From Fictibacillus phosphorivorans (GTDB lineage: Bacteria; Bacillota; Bacilli; Bacillales; Fictibacillaceae): a DNA stretch of 64,000 bases. The notes beneath the pieces are model-generated. The model was not told the origin of the DNA, searched no databases, and saw only the letters and a program-made list of their open reading frames with translations. The stretch spans positions 140,923-204,922 of the forward strand of contig NZ_LRFC01000008.1 in the NCBI RefSeq assembly GCF_001619875.1, written 5' to 3'. How positions within the stretch are numbered: position 1 is the first letter of the stretch; every line of letters begins with the position of its first letter. Below, one piece after another: positions 17,012-25,448 of the stretch. A program made the translations under genes and the position numbers.

Positions 17012-17572
17012 TCACCCTCCCTTTTCCAATTTACGGCGCAGCATTTCTCTGCCTCGCTGTAGAATTGTTCTGACTGTTGCTTCCTTTTTATTTAGAATCT
17101 GGCTGATCTCATTAACCTTCAACTCTTTATAGTAGAAGAGAAGGATGACTTCTCGATATTTAAGCGGAAGTTTCAAGACTTCTTCTGACAATGCTTCATG
17201 TTCACTTTTTTGCACGATTGAGAGTTCGGGTGTAAGAGCTGAGGATGGTTTGGCCTTGCTAAAACGATCAATCACATGAATATACTTCTTCCATCCGCTT
17301 CTTAAATAGTCTTTACACAAATTAATGGTGATCGAATAAACCCATGTTTTGACTGATGATTCATTTCGGAAGTTGTCTTTGTGGATAAAACATTTCACAA
17401 AAACTTCTTGTGCCAGATCCTCCGCCAATTTTCTATCCTTTACATATGTATAAGCGAGCCTTACCACCTTATCTTGATACATGTCCATAATTTGGATCAG
17501 CCACTCTTCCTGACTTAGGTGGTGAAAATTAAATTCTGGTGACACAACGCTTTTTTTCGTTTTCAAGTCCAT
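17012..17572 (-). CDS. ECF RNA polymerase sigma factor
   Basis: A 186-residue protein with sigma-70 region 2 (VVRLAYTYVKDRKLAEDLAQEVFVKCF, then SVKTWVYSITINLCKDYLR) and region 4 (LPLKYREVILLFYYKELKVNEISQILNKKEATVRTILQRG). The domain order and length fit group 4 sigma factors. It is co-transcribed with the anti-sigma gene downstream. The ATG at 17572 almost touches its GGGGGG ribosome site, so the TTG two codons later (17566) may be the real start. I could not find a convincing autoregulatory promoter. The regulon is unknown. Confidence 0.87.
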   Translation of the reverse strand: MDLKTKKSVVSPEFNFHHLSQEEWLIQIMDMYQDKVVRLAYTYVKDRKLAEDLAQEVFVKCFIHKDNFRNESSVKTWVYSITINLCKDYLRSGWKKYIHVIDRFSKAKPSSALTPELSIVQKSEHEALSEEVLKLPLKYREVILLFYYKELKVNEISQILNKKEATVRTILQRGREMLRRKLEKGG

Positions 17573-18010
17573 CCCCCCTTACCTTACACTCCATCTATCT
17601 CTTAGACGGTTGTTGATTCGATTTTCATTCAAAATTTTTCATCTTTTACTCATTGTTAATTGATCTAATACAACTACAGATAACCATCCGAACACTGCCT
17701 GAGTCGCATCTATTCTCGTTGAATAGTAAATATGGAGAAGTTTTATATAAATTATCTAATGGCTCCGTTTTTTTTGTAATAAAACTTTGATTCTATTAAG
17801 TATTTATTTGTCATTTCATATTCTATATCTACCATTCTATTTCCTTTAATAGACAATTTATTACAGACATACGTCGAATCGTGTTTCAAGGTGTAACATT
17901 TTGAAATATAAATGTAATATTATTTCGCGATAACTGACTAGTAATCAATGGTATAATCACATGAGTAAAGAAATTGGCAACATTTGCACTTACAAGGAGG
18001 AGTACCCATT
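17573..18010. other. Divergent intergenic region
   Basis: About 440 A/T-rich bases between the ECF sigma gene and the M23 peptidase gene. A TATAAT at 17952-17957 is a likely -10 box for the peptidase gene, but the matching -35 is poor. TGTAAC at 17892-17897 resembles an ECF -35 box but has no CGTC partner. I see no gene. Confidence 0.5.
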
Positions 18011-19333
18011 TTGAATCGCAAGCTAGTAATGGCAACACTATCTCTCAGTCTAGTATTTAGTACATATACCGTATCGGCAGAAACTCTGTCTTCTATAAAA
18101 GAAAAAAAAGAACTAAATCGCTCTGAACAGGATAAAAAGCAGGTTGAATTGAAAGAGAATAAAGATCAGCAAGATCACACAGTAGATCAAATTGAACAGT
18201 TACAGAGTTCAATAGAAAAGACAGTTAAAGAAATTGAAAACAAAAAAGCTTCTATTCAATCTACAAAAGCTTCTATTGAAAAATTAAAAAAAGAAATCGA
18301 TGTGCTTGAAAAAAGAATTAAAGAACGCGACGCACTTTTAAAAGAACGTGTAAGTTCCATGTATGAAAGCGGCGGGGCTGTTAACTACCTAGACGTTTTA
18401 TTAGGCGCTAAAGATTTTGGCGATTTTCTTGATCGTGTATTTGCTTTAAATGTAATTGCTGAGCAAGACAAAGCGATTCTAGAAGAACACAGACAAGATA
18501 AAGCTTCTGTTGAAAAGAAAAAAGAAGAAGTTGAAATTCAACTAACTTCTCTCAATAAAGACTTAGCAGAGCTCGAGGGATTAAACCAAAAGCTAACGGC
18601 TCAGAAAAAACAAAAAGCTTCTCTTCTTGCGCACTTGCAGACTGAAGAAGGAGAAATCCATAGTCATATTGTGCAATTAGAAGAGAAAAACGAACTTCTT
18701 TCAGCACAAGAAGCGGCAATTAAAGCAGAAATCGCTCGTGCGAAACGTGAAGAAGAAGAACGCAAAAAGAGAGAAGCTGCAGCTAGAGCAGCGGCTGAAG
18801 CAGCAGCGGCAAAAGCGAAAGCTGATGCAGCAGCAGCGGCAGCAAGAGCGAAAAGCAGCTCGTCAAACTCTAGTTCTTCAACAGCACCATCAACACCACC
18901 GCCTGCACCAACACCGGCTCCAACTCCAGTTGGCCGTGACTTTATCATGCCTTCTCAAGGAATGATTACGTCAGGCTTCGGTAACAGAAGTTCAGGAATG
19001 CACTATGGGTTGGACATCGCAAAAGGCGGAAGCTCGGTACCAATCGTTGCAGCAGCATCTGGAACAGTAGCAAGAGCTTATTATTCAAACAGTTACGGAA
19101 ACGTTGTCTATATTACGCATTATATTAACGGACAGCTTTATACAACACTTTATGCACATATGAGAACAACACCAGCAGTTCGTCAAGGTCAATCTGTCTC
19201 TCAAGGCACGTTCCTAGGCTACCAAGGCAATACTGGTGAATCAAGAGGTCAGCATTTACACTTCGAATTACACAAAGGACCTTGGAATGCATCTAAATCA
19301 AATGCGGTTGATCCAAGACCATATCTTCAATAA
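18011..19333 (+). CDS. Secreted coiled-coil M23 murein endopeptidase (EnvC/CwlO-N-like)
   Basis: The start is TTG 18011 after AAGGAGGAGTACCCATT. The 440-residue protein has a signal peptide cut after VSAE, a long coiled coil (about residues 30-255, PcsB/CwlO-N type), an Ala/Lys-rich then Ser/Pro linker, and a C-terminal M23 domain. That domain has MHYGLDIAKG, the central LYAHM and HLHFELH, supplying the zinc ligands H, D and HxH. It should cut peptide cross-bridges in the cell wall. The coiled coil often mediates control by FtsEX; the ECF system next door could be an alternative regulator. Confidence 0.88.
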   Translation: MNRKLVMATLSLSLVFSTYTVSAETLSSIKEKKELNRSEQDKKQVELKENKDQQDHTVDQIEQLQSSIEKTVKEIENKKASIQSTKASIEKLKKEIDVLEKRIKERDALLKERVSSMYESGGAVNYLDVLLGAKDFGDFLDRVFALNVIAEQDKAILEEHRQDKASVEKKKEEVEIQLTSLNKDLAELEGLNQKLTAQKKQKASLLAHLQTEEGEIHSHIVQLEEKNELLSAQEAAIKAEIARAKREEEERKKREAAARAAAEAAAAKAKADAAAAAARAKSSSSNSSSSTAPSTPPPAPTPAPTPVGRDFIMPSQGMITSGFGNRSSGMHYGLDIAKGGSSVPIVAAASGTVARAYYSNSYGNVVYITHYINGQLYTTLYAHMRTTPAVRQGQSVSQGTFLGYQGNTGESRGQHLHFELHKGPWNASKSNAVDPRPYLQ

Positions 19334-19340
19334 AAAAGTA

Positions 19341-19379
19341 AAAAGACGCAGAGAACACGATTCTCTGCGTCTTTTTTAT
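19341..19379. terminator. Terminator between the M23 peptidase gene and tgl
   Basis: AAAAGACGCAGAGA and TCTCTGCGTCTTTTTT form a strong stem with a T-run on both strands. Confidence 0.85.
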
Positions 19380-20152
19380 ATGACCCCAGCAAGCAGCCTT
19401 CGAATTGGATGACGCGTGTATTCGGACATTAATCGATAGTTTGGCCTGATGATTTCAGATGTTAAAAAAGCCGATACTGTGGCACCAGGCATTCTCTTTT
19501 TATTTAGCACATCAATAACCTCACCAATCGTACCTGTACCAATTCCGTGGCCGAAGAATTGCCCGTTTCCAAGATCAATCAAATTTTCACCTTGCCATTG
19601 AGGCGTGTTTGGATGATGCTCTGGATTTTTTACATATCTCACATCTCCAGGTAAGGAATCTCCAGACGACACCTGAATAATTTGAAGATCCTCATCATGT
19701 TCTGTACTGTAGAGAAGCAATCCGTTAAACAATTGATCAAACATTCTCGTTCCAATTGTCTCAAGGACTGCTTTATAGAACATGATCATAATGGCTGTTG
19801 TACATTCGAATCCGTATTTTTTCCCATTAATAAAAATATCAGAAATGGCATCAGAAGGACGGACTCCCGATCGAAGCAAAAAACCTCCATAAGCTGTTCT
19901 TCTCCAATATTGAGGATTACAGCGAGCATTAACGAACGTAGCAAATCCCGCTCCGCTATCCCGCATAGCGAGTGCAGCTGCAACAATATTTGAACGCATA
20001 ACAACTTCAAATAAAAATTGGTGAGGACTTGTGTAATAGAACGATTCTCTAGAGTTTTTAAGCTTTTCACCTATTTGTTTCTGTGTCGATGTAAGCGAAT
20101 TGAAACCTGAGATTTGTGATGTATTTACTGGATACCCATTAACAAAAATCAT
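19376..20152 (-). CDS. tgl: Spore coat protein-glutamine gamma-glutamyltransferase
   Basis: The start is ATG 20152 after GGGGGGAGAGAA. At 258 residues it is close to B. subtilis Tgl (245). The catalytic Cys lies in KYGFECTTAIMIMF, and MIFVNGYPV and the GENLIDLGNGQFFGHGIGTG segment are family features. Tgl forms epsilon-(gamma-glutamyl)lysine cross-links in the coat, acting on GerQ among others. A sigma-K-type promoter sits directly upstream, fitting late mother-cell expression. Confidence 0.93.
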   Translation of the reverse strand: MIFVNGYPVNTSQISGFNSLTSTQKQIGEKLKNSRESFYYTSPHQFLFEVVMRSNIVAAALAMRDSGAGFATFVNARCNPQYWRRTAYGGFLLRSGVRPSDAISDIFINGKKYGFECTTAIMIMFYKAVLETIGTRMFDQLFNGLLLYSTEHDEDLQIIQVSSGDSLPGDVRYVKNPEHHPNTPQWQGENLIDLGNGQFFGHGIGTGTIGEVIDVLNKKRMPGATVSAFLTSEIIRPNYRLMSEYTRHPIRRLLAGVI

Positions 20153-20182
20153 TTCTCTCCCCCCTGTCTGCACAGGATACGA

Positions 20183-20210
20183 TATTGTATGGCAGGATGA
20201 GAGAAGTGGT
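20183..20210 (-). promoter_or_regulatory. Sigma-K-type promoter of tgl
   Basis: On the minus strand CATACAATA (20183-20191) matches the sigma-K -10 consensus CATAnnnTA, with AC 17 bp upstream (20209-20210). It lies about 30 bp before the tgl start. Confidence 0.65.
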
Positions 20211-20216
20211 GTTTTT

Positions 20217-21239
20217 TTATGCCCCTCTATTTTGTAAAAAGGAAAATGGTGCTTTATGAGGTGAGGGAATGTTTTCTTCTACAACTTTCACTTTTTTACC
20301 TTTTGTTACATTTCTGATTTGAAGGTGTTTTTGATAGCCCTCCCCCATAAGTTGAAACGCATAGATCGCGATGCCGAACATGATGATGGGTCCTAACGCG
20401 ATAAATGGATTGGCTTGAATCATGAAATAATAATCTCCTACTAATCCCGACCACTCATTTGATATTGATTTTGGCGGATCATTAACCAAAGGGGTAAAAT
20501 CAACATCTGTTCCTCCAAAAAAGAGTTTAAAATACCCGAGATGTGTAAAAATGATTAACACTTGCACACATTGCTGACACCACACGATAACGAGCTTTGG
20601 TAGTAGATGAGGCATGACATGTTTATTAAATATTCTCCATCGGCTAGCTCCTAAAACGTGTGCACCCTCAATAAAGTCCTCTTTTAAAGTTGAAGCCATC
20701 AGATTACTAATTAGAGATCCTAACAGCGGAACTACAAGTACAGTTAAAATGATAATTTCAAGTCCAATTCTTTCGGTTAACGAATAAATAAAATACCCTT
20801 CCATCTCTTTGGGATTGAATTGTTCTTTTAAAATGGGAGAAAGGATAAATACAGCTATGATTGTAAGCGGGATGAAATAAAAAGAACTGAGCAATTGATC
20901 TAGACTTTTTCTAATTTTTTCTGGCACGTAAAAAGTTAAAGGTATTGCGGTCAAGAGACTGATCAAAACCCGTAAAAAACCAATCGCGATGACGCTTAAT
21001 AGTGTGAATTTCGCACCTTGCAGAACTTTTAAAGCAATATCATAACCATGGGGATCGGTACCCATCGGAAACATAAAGGATGGTTCAAATGGAGCTGCCT
21101 TAATCGGATTCATGTTTTCATCATATAGCACTTGGACTTGACGAATTTCGCTATCAAAACATACAGAAAAGACAAGGCTAGAAACAATTAAACCTGAGAT
21201 TATACTAAATCCTATCCAAAATTTACAGCTTCTTATCAT
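20217..21239 (-). CDS. Peptide-type ABC transporter permease (DppC-like)
   Basis: A 340-residue protein with an N-terminal helix, an extracellular segment containing FMFPMGTDPHGYDI (the GTDxxGxD element of OppC/DppC proteins), then about five more helices. The inner-membrane loop reads EDFIEGAHVLGASRWRIFNKHVMPHLLP, the EAA motif that docks the ATPase. It overlaps the preceding permease gene by four bases. No ATPase or binding-protein gene is beside it. Confidence 0.78.
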   Translation of the reverse strand: MIRSCKFWIGFSIISGLIVSSLVFSVCFDSEIRQVQVLYDENMNPIKAAPFEPSFMFPMGTDPHGYDIALKVLQGAKFTLLSVIAIGFLRVLISLLTAIPLTFYVPEKIRKSLDQLLSSFYFIPLTIIAVFILSPILKEQFNPKEMEGYFIYSLTERIGLEIIILTVLVVPLLGSLISNLMASTLKEDFIEGAHVLGASRWRIFNKHVMPHLLPKLVIVWCQQCVQVLIIFTHLGYFKLFFGGTDVDFTPLVNDPPKSISNEWSGLVGDYYFMIQANPFIALGPIIMFGIAIYAFQLMGEGYQKHLQIRNVTKGKKVKVVEENIPSPHKAPFSFLQNRGA

Positions 21240-22093
21240 ACCACCTCACCTCTATTCGTAAAACGCAGAATGAACCATTCGAATACGGCAAAGATTAGAA
21301 AAAATGGGAGCACAAGTAAAATGAGACAAGCGGCAAGCATTTCAGGTCTAAAATCGTGGTACATATAATGTGTGATTCCATGGATATTAAAAATAATTTC
21401 TACTAACAACAAGTTGGAGATCATGAACCAAAGAACCGATTTTGAAAAATGAAAAATGCCTTCACTTGTGTTTCTCGTTACATGGAAGATGAGAACGTAT
21501 ATCCTCTTCATACCTTTTGCTAAACTCATTTCTACATATGGTTTTGCCATCTCTTCTTCTGTCATAAGAATCATCATCTTGTAAAAATAAACGAAAGGCA
21601 GAATCATCAGACACGCAATCGGGACAAGGTAGATTCTGCTCTCCGCTCCCAATGAGGCAACATTTGAAACAAGTATTCCAGTTTTTTTATAAATCATCAC
21701 AATTCCCATCTGAACAAGTGCGAAAACGAGAAGATCTGGTAAAGATTCTAAAAAGGTCAGAACATTTTTGATGAATTTTCTTAAAAAGAGCGGCAGCATA
21801 AGTGTCCCCCAGGTCAAAAGCTGTGCTGCGCAAAAAGCTATGAACACTGCACCAAAAAGAATCGTCAATGAGTAGAAGTAAGGTCCCCATATGTCTTCCA
21901 AAAATAAACGCTCTATTCCCTGATTAAAATAGATCATCTCGTTTATTTGAAGTACTTCATTAAATACAACCGCAATCTTATTTGCATAAGCAGAAACATC
22001 TTTATTCATGATCAGCTCAGGCAGTCCGCTTATAAGAATAATGGAAATAATCGTTAAAAATAACTGCAGTAATCGTTCTTTTAGTGTTTTCAT
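21236..22093 (-). CDS. Peptide-type ABC transporter permease (OppB-like, divergent)
   Basis: A 285-residue membrane protein with about six helices. A degenerate EAA loop (KPYVEMSLAKGMKRIYVLIFHVTRNTS) and its position before an OppC-like gene suggest the OppB partner. Sequence conservation is weak. Together with the next gene it would form the channel of an importer that must borrow an ATPase encoded elsewhere. Confidence 0.65.
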   Translation of the reverse strand: MKTLKERLLQLFLTIISIILISGLPELIMNKDVSAYANKIAVVFNEVLQINEMIYFNQGIERLFLEDIWGPYFYSLTILFGAVFIAFCAAQLLTWGTLMLPLFLRKFIKNVLTFLESLPDLLVFALVQMGIVMIYKKTGILVSNVASLGAESRIYLVPIACLMILPFVYFYKMMILMTEEEMAKPYVEMSLAKGMKRIYVLIFHVTRNTSEGIFHFSKSVLWFMISNLLLVEIIFNIHGITHYMYHDFRPEMLAACLILLVLPFFLIFAVFEWFILRFTNRGEVV

Positions 22094-22228
22094 CTCTGCC
22101 CTCCTTCACCTTCTTTAGTTAGACGAATGAACCAAAACGTATCATTCATTTCTTTTTTCTTTATAAAGGATAAAAAGAAAAAAACAATCCATATTAAGGA
22201 AGAGAAAAGATGGAAACGAGGATTTATT

Positions 22229-23056
22229 ATGTGGAATAAGATTTTGATCGGAGTTCTAATTGCTGCTAGTGTCAGCTTGATCTCTCCCTCTGCTTCTGAA
22301 GCAAAAGAACCTCTTACTTATTTTCCTATCGTTAAAAAGGGAGAGGTTTTGGAGTGGGATCGAGTTAATAGACTCCTTCCTAAAGGTGCAACATTTAAAG
22401 TCATTGATTTGGAGACAGGCTTTTATTTTCAAGTACAAAGAAGAGCTGGCAATAAACACGCCGATGTACAGCCGCTGACGCGTGATGATACTGCTGTTTT
22501 AAAGCACCTGTATAACGGTAAATGGAGCTGGAACCGACGCGCCATACTAATTCCTGTTAAAGGCAGAATGATAGCTGGGAGCATGCACGGAATGCCACAC
22601 GGAGCAGGGGCATTAGAGAACGGATTTCCTGGTCATTTTTGTATTCATTTTTTGGGAAGTTCAACACATCGTTCTCGTAATATCGACCCTTCCCACCAAT
22701 ACATGATTCTAAAAGCGGGTGGACAATTGTCTAAATTCGCATCTGGTGCAAGTGCTAAACAAGCGGTATCCATGTTTTTAGTCGGTATGAAGCAGCAGGA
22801 TATCAAGATAGCTCGACCTGTACTTTCACCCACATTGCTTCAAGACCAAAAAATCACTTCTTTATTTAAAGGAATTACAAGCTTGCAATATGAGATTAGG
22901 GCGCCAAGCAGCAGATATCCTCCTATCGTTAAAACTGAAATAAGAGCAAAGGTTAGGATGTACGATGATAACGGCTTGCAATCGGATACCTACACGTTTT
23001 TATTAGAAAAAAAGTCAATGACAGACGGTTGGAAAATCATAAAGATCAGGCTCTAA
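22229..23056 (+). CDS. Secreted protein of unknown function with GHFCIHF motif
   Basis: The start is ATG 22229 after AACGAGGATTTATT; an in-frame upstream start at 22127 lacks a ribosome site. The 275-residue protein has a signal peptide ending near ASEAKE. Its middle has conserved-looking SMHGMPHGAGALENGFPGHF and CIHFLGSSTHRS segments, a spacing of His and Cys that suggests a catalytic or metal site. The C-terminal part looks like a small beta domain. I do not recognise a characterised family; a YkuD-like enzyme is possible but the motif does not fit it well. Confidence 0.6.
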   Translation: MWNKILIGVLIAASVSLISPSASEAKEPLTYFPIVKKGEVLEWDRVNRLLPKGATFKVIDLETGFYFQVQRRAGNKHADVQPLTRDDTAVLKHLYNGKWSWNRRAILIPVKGRMIAGSMHGMPHGAGALENGFPGHFCIHFLGSSTHRSRNIDPSHQYMILKAGGQLSKFASGASAKQAVSMFLVGMKQQDIKIARPVLSPTLLQDQKITSLFKGITSLQYEIRAPSSRYPPIVKTEIRAKVRMYDDNGLQSDTYTFLLEKKSMTDGWKIIKIRL

Positions 23057-23096
23057 AAACCTTAAGATATGCTAGTCCATGTCTTAAGGTTTTTTC
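23055..23096 (+). terminator. Terminator after the secreted protein gene
   Basis: AAACCTTAAGA and TCTTAAGGTTTTTT form a long stem directly after the stop at 23056. Confidence 0.8.
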
Positions 23097-23238
23097 TATC
23101 ATTGACTTAAACACGAATGAAAATAAAATTTTTTATAAAATTGTTCGTATTTCACTTGAAATACCTTTGGATAATTGTTATATTTACCAAGGGAAAAAGA
23201 GTTCAAGAAAAACGACCAAGAATTTCAAGGGGGATATT

Positions 23239-24702
23239 ATGAATACCCATTATGATGTAATTGTTGTTGGCGCAGGTCCTGCAGGTATTTTTACGAGCTA
23301 CGAATTAACTAGACAGCTTCCTGAAGCGAAGATTTTATTAATAGATAAAGGTCATGACATTTATGCCCGTTCATGCCCGATTTTAGAGAAGAAAATACAA
23401 AAATGTCCTCCAGCAGCTGGGAGAAAAGAATTTGCTGGCTGCTTACCTGCATGCTCCATTACGAATGGTTTTGGGGGAGCAGGTGCTTATTCCGATGGAA
23501 AATTCAATATTACGAGTGAATTTGGCGGATGGATGACGGATTATCTTTCTGAAGAAAAAGTGGTTGAACTTATTAAATATGTGGATGAAATCAATCTAGA
23601 GCACGGTGCAACGGATTCGATAACCGATCCTCTTACACCAGAAGTTAAAGATATCGAAAAACGTGGATATGCTGCTGGTTTGAAGCTGTTGCGCGCTCAA
23701 GTTCGTCATTTGGGTACAGAACAGAACCTTGAAATTCTTAAGAGCATCTATGAATATTTAAAAACACGCATTGAGATGAAATACAAAGCTGAAGTAGAAG
23801 ATCTTATTACAGAACGTGCTACTGAGGGACATGTTGCAAAAGGAATCCTCTTAAAAGATGGCACTTCCCTTCATGCTGAAAAAGTGGTAATTGTTCCAGG
23901 CCGTGATGGTTCTTCTTGGCTGACAAAAATTCTTAAGAAGAGACGGATTAAAATGACAGCAAACCAAGTTGATATTGGTGTGCGCGTTGAGACATCCAAC
24001 ATTGTAATGGAAGAAATCAATAAACATCTGTACGAAGGCAAGTTTGTTTTCAATACTTCTGTAGGTACAAAAGTTAGAACGTTCTGCTCGAATCCTTCTG
24101 GTCACGTTGTAGTAGAGAATCATTCGGGAATCATGCTTGCAAACGGACATGCTTATAAAGATCCTAAGCTTGGCAGTGAAAATACAAACTTTGCCCTTCT
24201 TGTTTCTCATCAATTTGCTGAACCGTTTGATCAACCGACTGAATATGCCCATGAAGTATCTCGATTAGCAAATCAGCTCTCAATGGGTGGACTCGTTGTT
24301 CAAAAATACGGGGATATATTAAAAGGCCGACGCTCTACTGAAAAGCGGATTAAAGAAGGGTTTCTCCACCCTACATTAAAAGAAGCTGTTCCTGGTGACT
24401 TAGGGTTAGTGCTTCCGTATAACACGATGAAAAGCTTAATTGAGATGACAGAAGCGTTAGATAAAGTTACACCAGGCATTGCTTCAGAACACACATTGTT
24501 TTACGGCGTAGAAGCAAAGTTCTATTCTGCACGGCCGAAGCTTGATGACAAGTTTGAATCTGAAATCAACGGATTATATGTCGGCGGAGATGGAGCTGGA
24601 ATAACCCGCGGTCTTGCACAAGCGAGCGCATGCGGTGTTTGGATTGCACAGAATGTAGCCGCTAAGATTAAAGAAAATAAAAAAATGCCAGCGATGGTTT
24701 AA
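23239..24702 (+). CDS. FAD-dependent dehydrogenase (COG2509-type)
   Basis: The start is ATG 23239 after AAGGGGGATATT; the frame is open to 23029 but crosses a terminator. The 487-residue protein has the dinucleotide-binding VIVVGAGPAGIFTSYEL, a Cys-rich segment (CPILEKKIQKCP, GCLPACSI) then GFGGAGAYSDGKFN, and the C-terminal FAD-binding YVGGDGAGITRGLAQASACG. These fit the uncharacterised FAD dehydrogenases of Firmicutes. The conserved cysteines suggest redox chemistry or a metal cofactor. Substrate unknown. Confidence 0.82.
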   Translation: MNTHYDVIVVGAGPAGIFTSYELTRQLPEAKILLIDKGHDIYARSCPILEKKIQKCPPAAGRKEFAGCLPACSITNGFGGAGAYSDGKFNITSEFGGWMTDYLSEEKVVELIKYVDEINLEHGATDSITDPLTPEVKDIEKRGYAAGLKLLRAQVRHLGTEQNLEILKSIYEYLKTRIEMKYKAEVEDLITERATEGHVAKGILLKDGTSLHAEKVVIVPGRDGSSWLTKILKKRRIKMTANQVDIGVRVETSNIVMEEINKHLYEGKFVFNTSVGTKVRTFCSNPSGHVVVENHSGIMLANGHAYKDPKLGSENTNFALLVSHQFAEPFDQPTEYAHEVSRLANQLSMGGLVVQKYGDILKGRRSTEKRIKEGFLHPTLKEAVPGDLGLVLPYNTMKSLIEMTEALDKVTPGIASEHTLFYGVEAKFYSARPKLDDKFESEINGLYVGGDGAGITRGLAQASACGVWIAQNVAAKIKENKKMPAMV

Positions 24703-24710
24703 TTTAAGGA

Positions 24711-24738
24711 AGACTCGGCGAATGCTGGGTCTTTTTTG
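24711..24738 (+). terminator. Terminator after the FAD dehydrogenase gene
   Basis: GACTCGGC and GCTGGGTC pair (with G-T pairs) and run into six Ts. Confidence 0.7.
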
Positions 24739-24742
24739 TGTA

Positions 24743-25207
24743 TTATGTTAGTACTAAAAAATATACCTTTGCACTGTCTAGAGCTTCTCTAAGATGGATA
24801 AAAGCCATGAAACATTTGTAGCCTGCAAACATTGCAAATAACCAAAGAATAGGTGTTATGTGTCTTTTGTTGTTTTTACCTTTTTTATAATTAATCCACG
24901 CTACAAATCCGATTATCAATAAGTAGAAAGCAAATAAGAATAATGTAATGCTTTGTAAGTCACTTTCATTAACCGCACTTCTGAAACGATCTAATTCATG
25001 ACGGTTCTCTTCATTCTCTTCAATATGATACTGCTTCTTACCATTTCCGATTTTCCAGGTGAATATTTTGGACTCTCCCATCACCGTATAATGATAGCCC
25101 CATGCTTTCCCTTCACTAAGTACTTCTGGTGATGCATGTACAGAAGTGCCCCCCACCAAAATAATAAATGTGATCATTGCTACCCATTTTTTGATGAAGT
25201 TTCTCAT
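24743..25207 (-). CDS. Small exported membrane protein, unknown function
   Basis: The start is ATG 25207 after GGAGGAGATAC. The 154-residue protein has a signal peptide (MITFIILVGGTSVHAS), about 70 extracellular residues, then two hydrophobic helices (LFLFAFYLLIIGFVAWI and ILWLFAMFAGYKCFMAF) separated by a basic loop. I recognise no family and the neighbours give no clue. Confidence 0.55.
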   Translation of the reverse strand: MRNFIKKWVAMITFIILVGGTSVHASPEVLSEGKAWGYHYTVMGESKIFTWKIGNGKKQYHIEENEENRHELDRFRSAVNESDLQSITLFLFAFYLLIIGFVAWINYKKGKNNKRHITPILWLFAMFAGYKCFMAFIHLREALDSAKVYFLVLT

Positions 25208-25400
25208 GTATCTCCTCCTCAACTAATTCTATATCAGAATGTTTCCACCTTTTTTCCAAACGAAAACAACCCATATCTAAAAAAAGCTAATCTTTCACAT
25301 TTGGACATTATCTTTGCGATATAAGGAATTAGTAAAAGTTAACGTTCAGGTTAGAATGCATACAAAATTTCTATCTGATGAATGATCTTGTTTCACATGC

Positions 25401-25441
25401 AAAAAAAAGATGCCCTAGAATTTTTAAATTCTAAGGCATCA
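25401..25441 (-). terminator. Terminator after brnQ
   Basis: Minus-strand GATGCCTTAGAATTT pairs with AAATTCTAGGGCATC, followed by eight Ts. Confidence 0.85.
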
Positions 25442-25448
25442 TTGATTT

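Noticed and set aside
17892..17930. ECF-type promoter with TGTAAC
   Set aside because: No CGTC or CGTA box at 16-17 bp.
23100..23238. Possible PurR boxes (ACACGAAT and TTGTTCGTATTT) before the FAD dehydrogenase gene
   Set aside because: Only one half resembles the consensus and the spacing is wrong for a PurBox pair.
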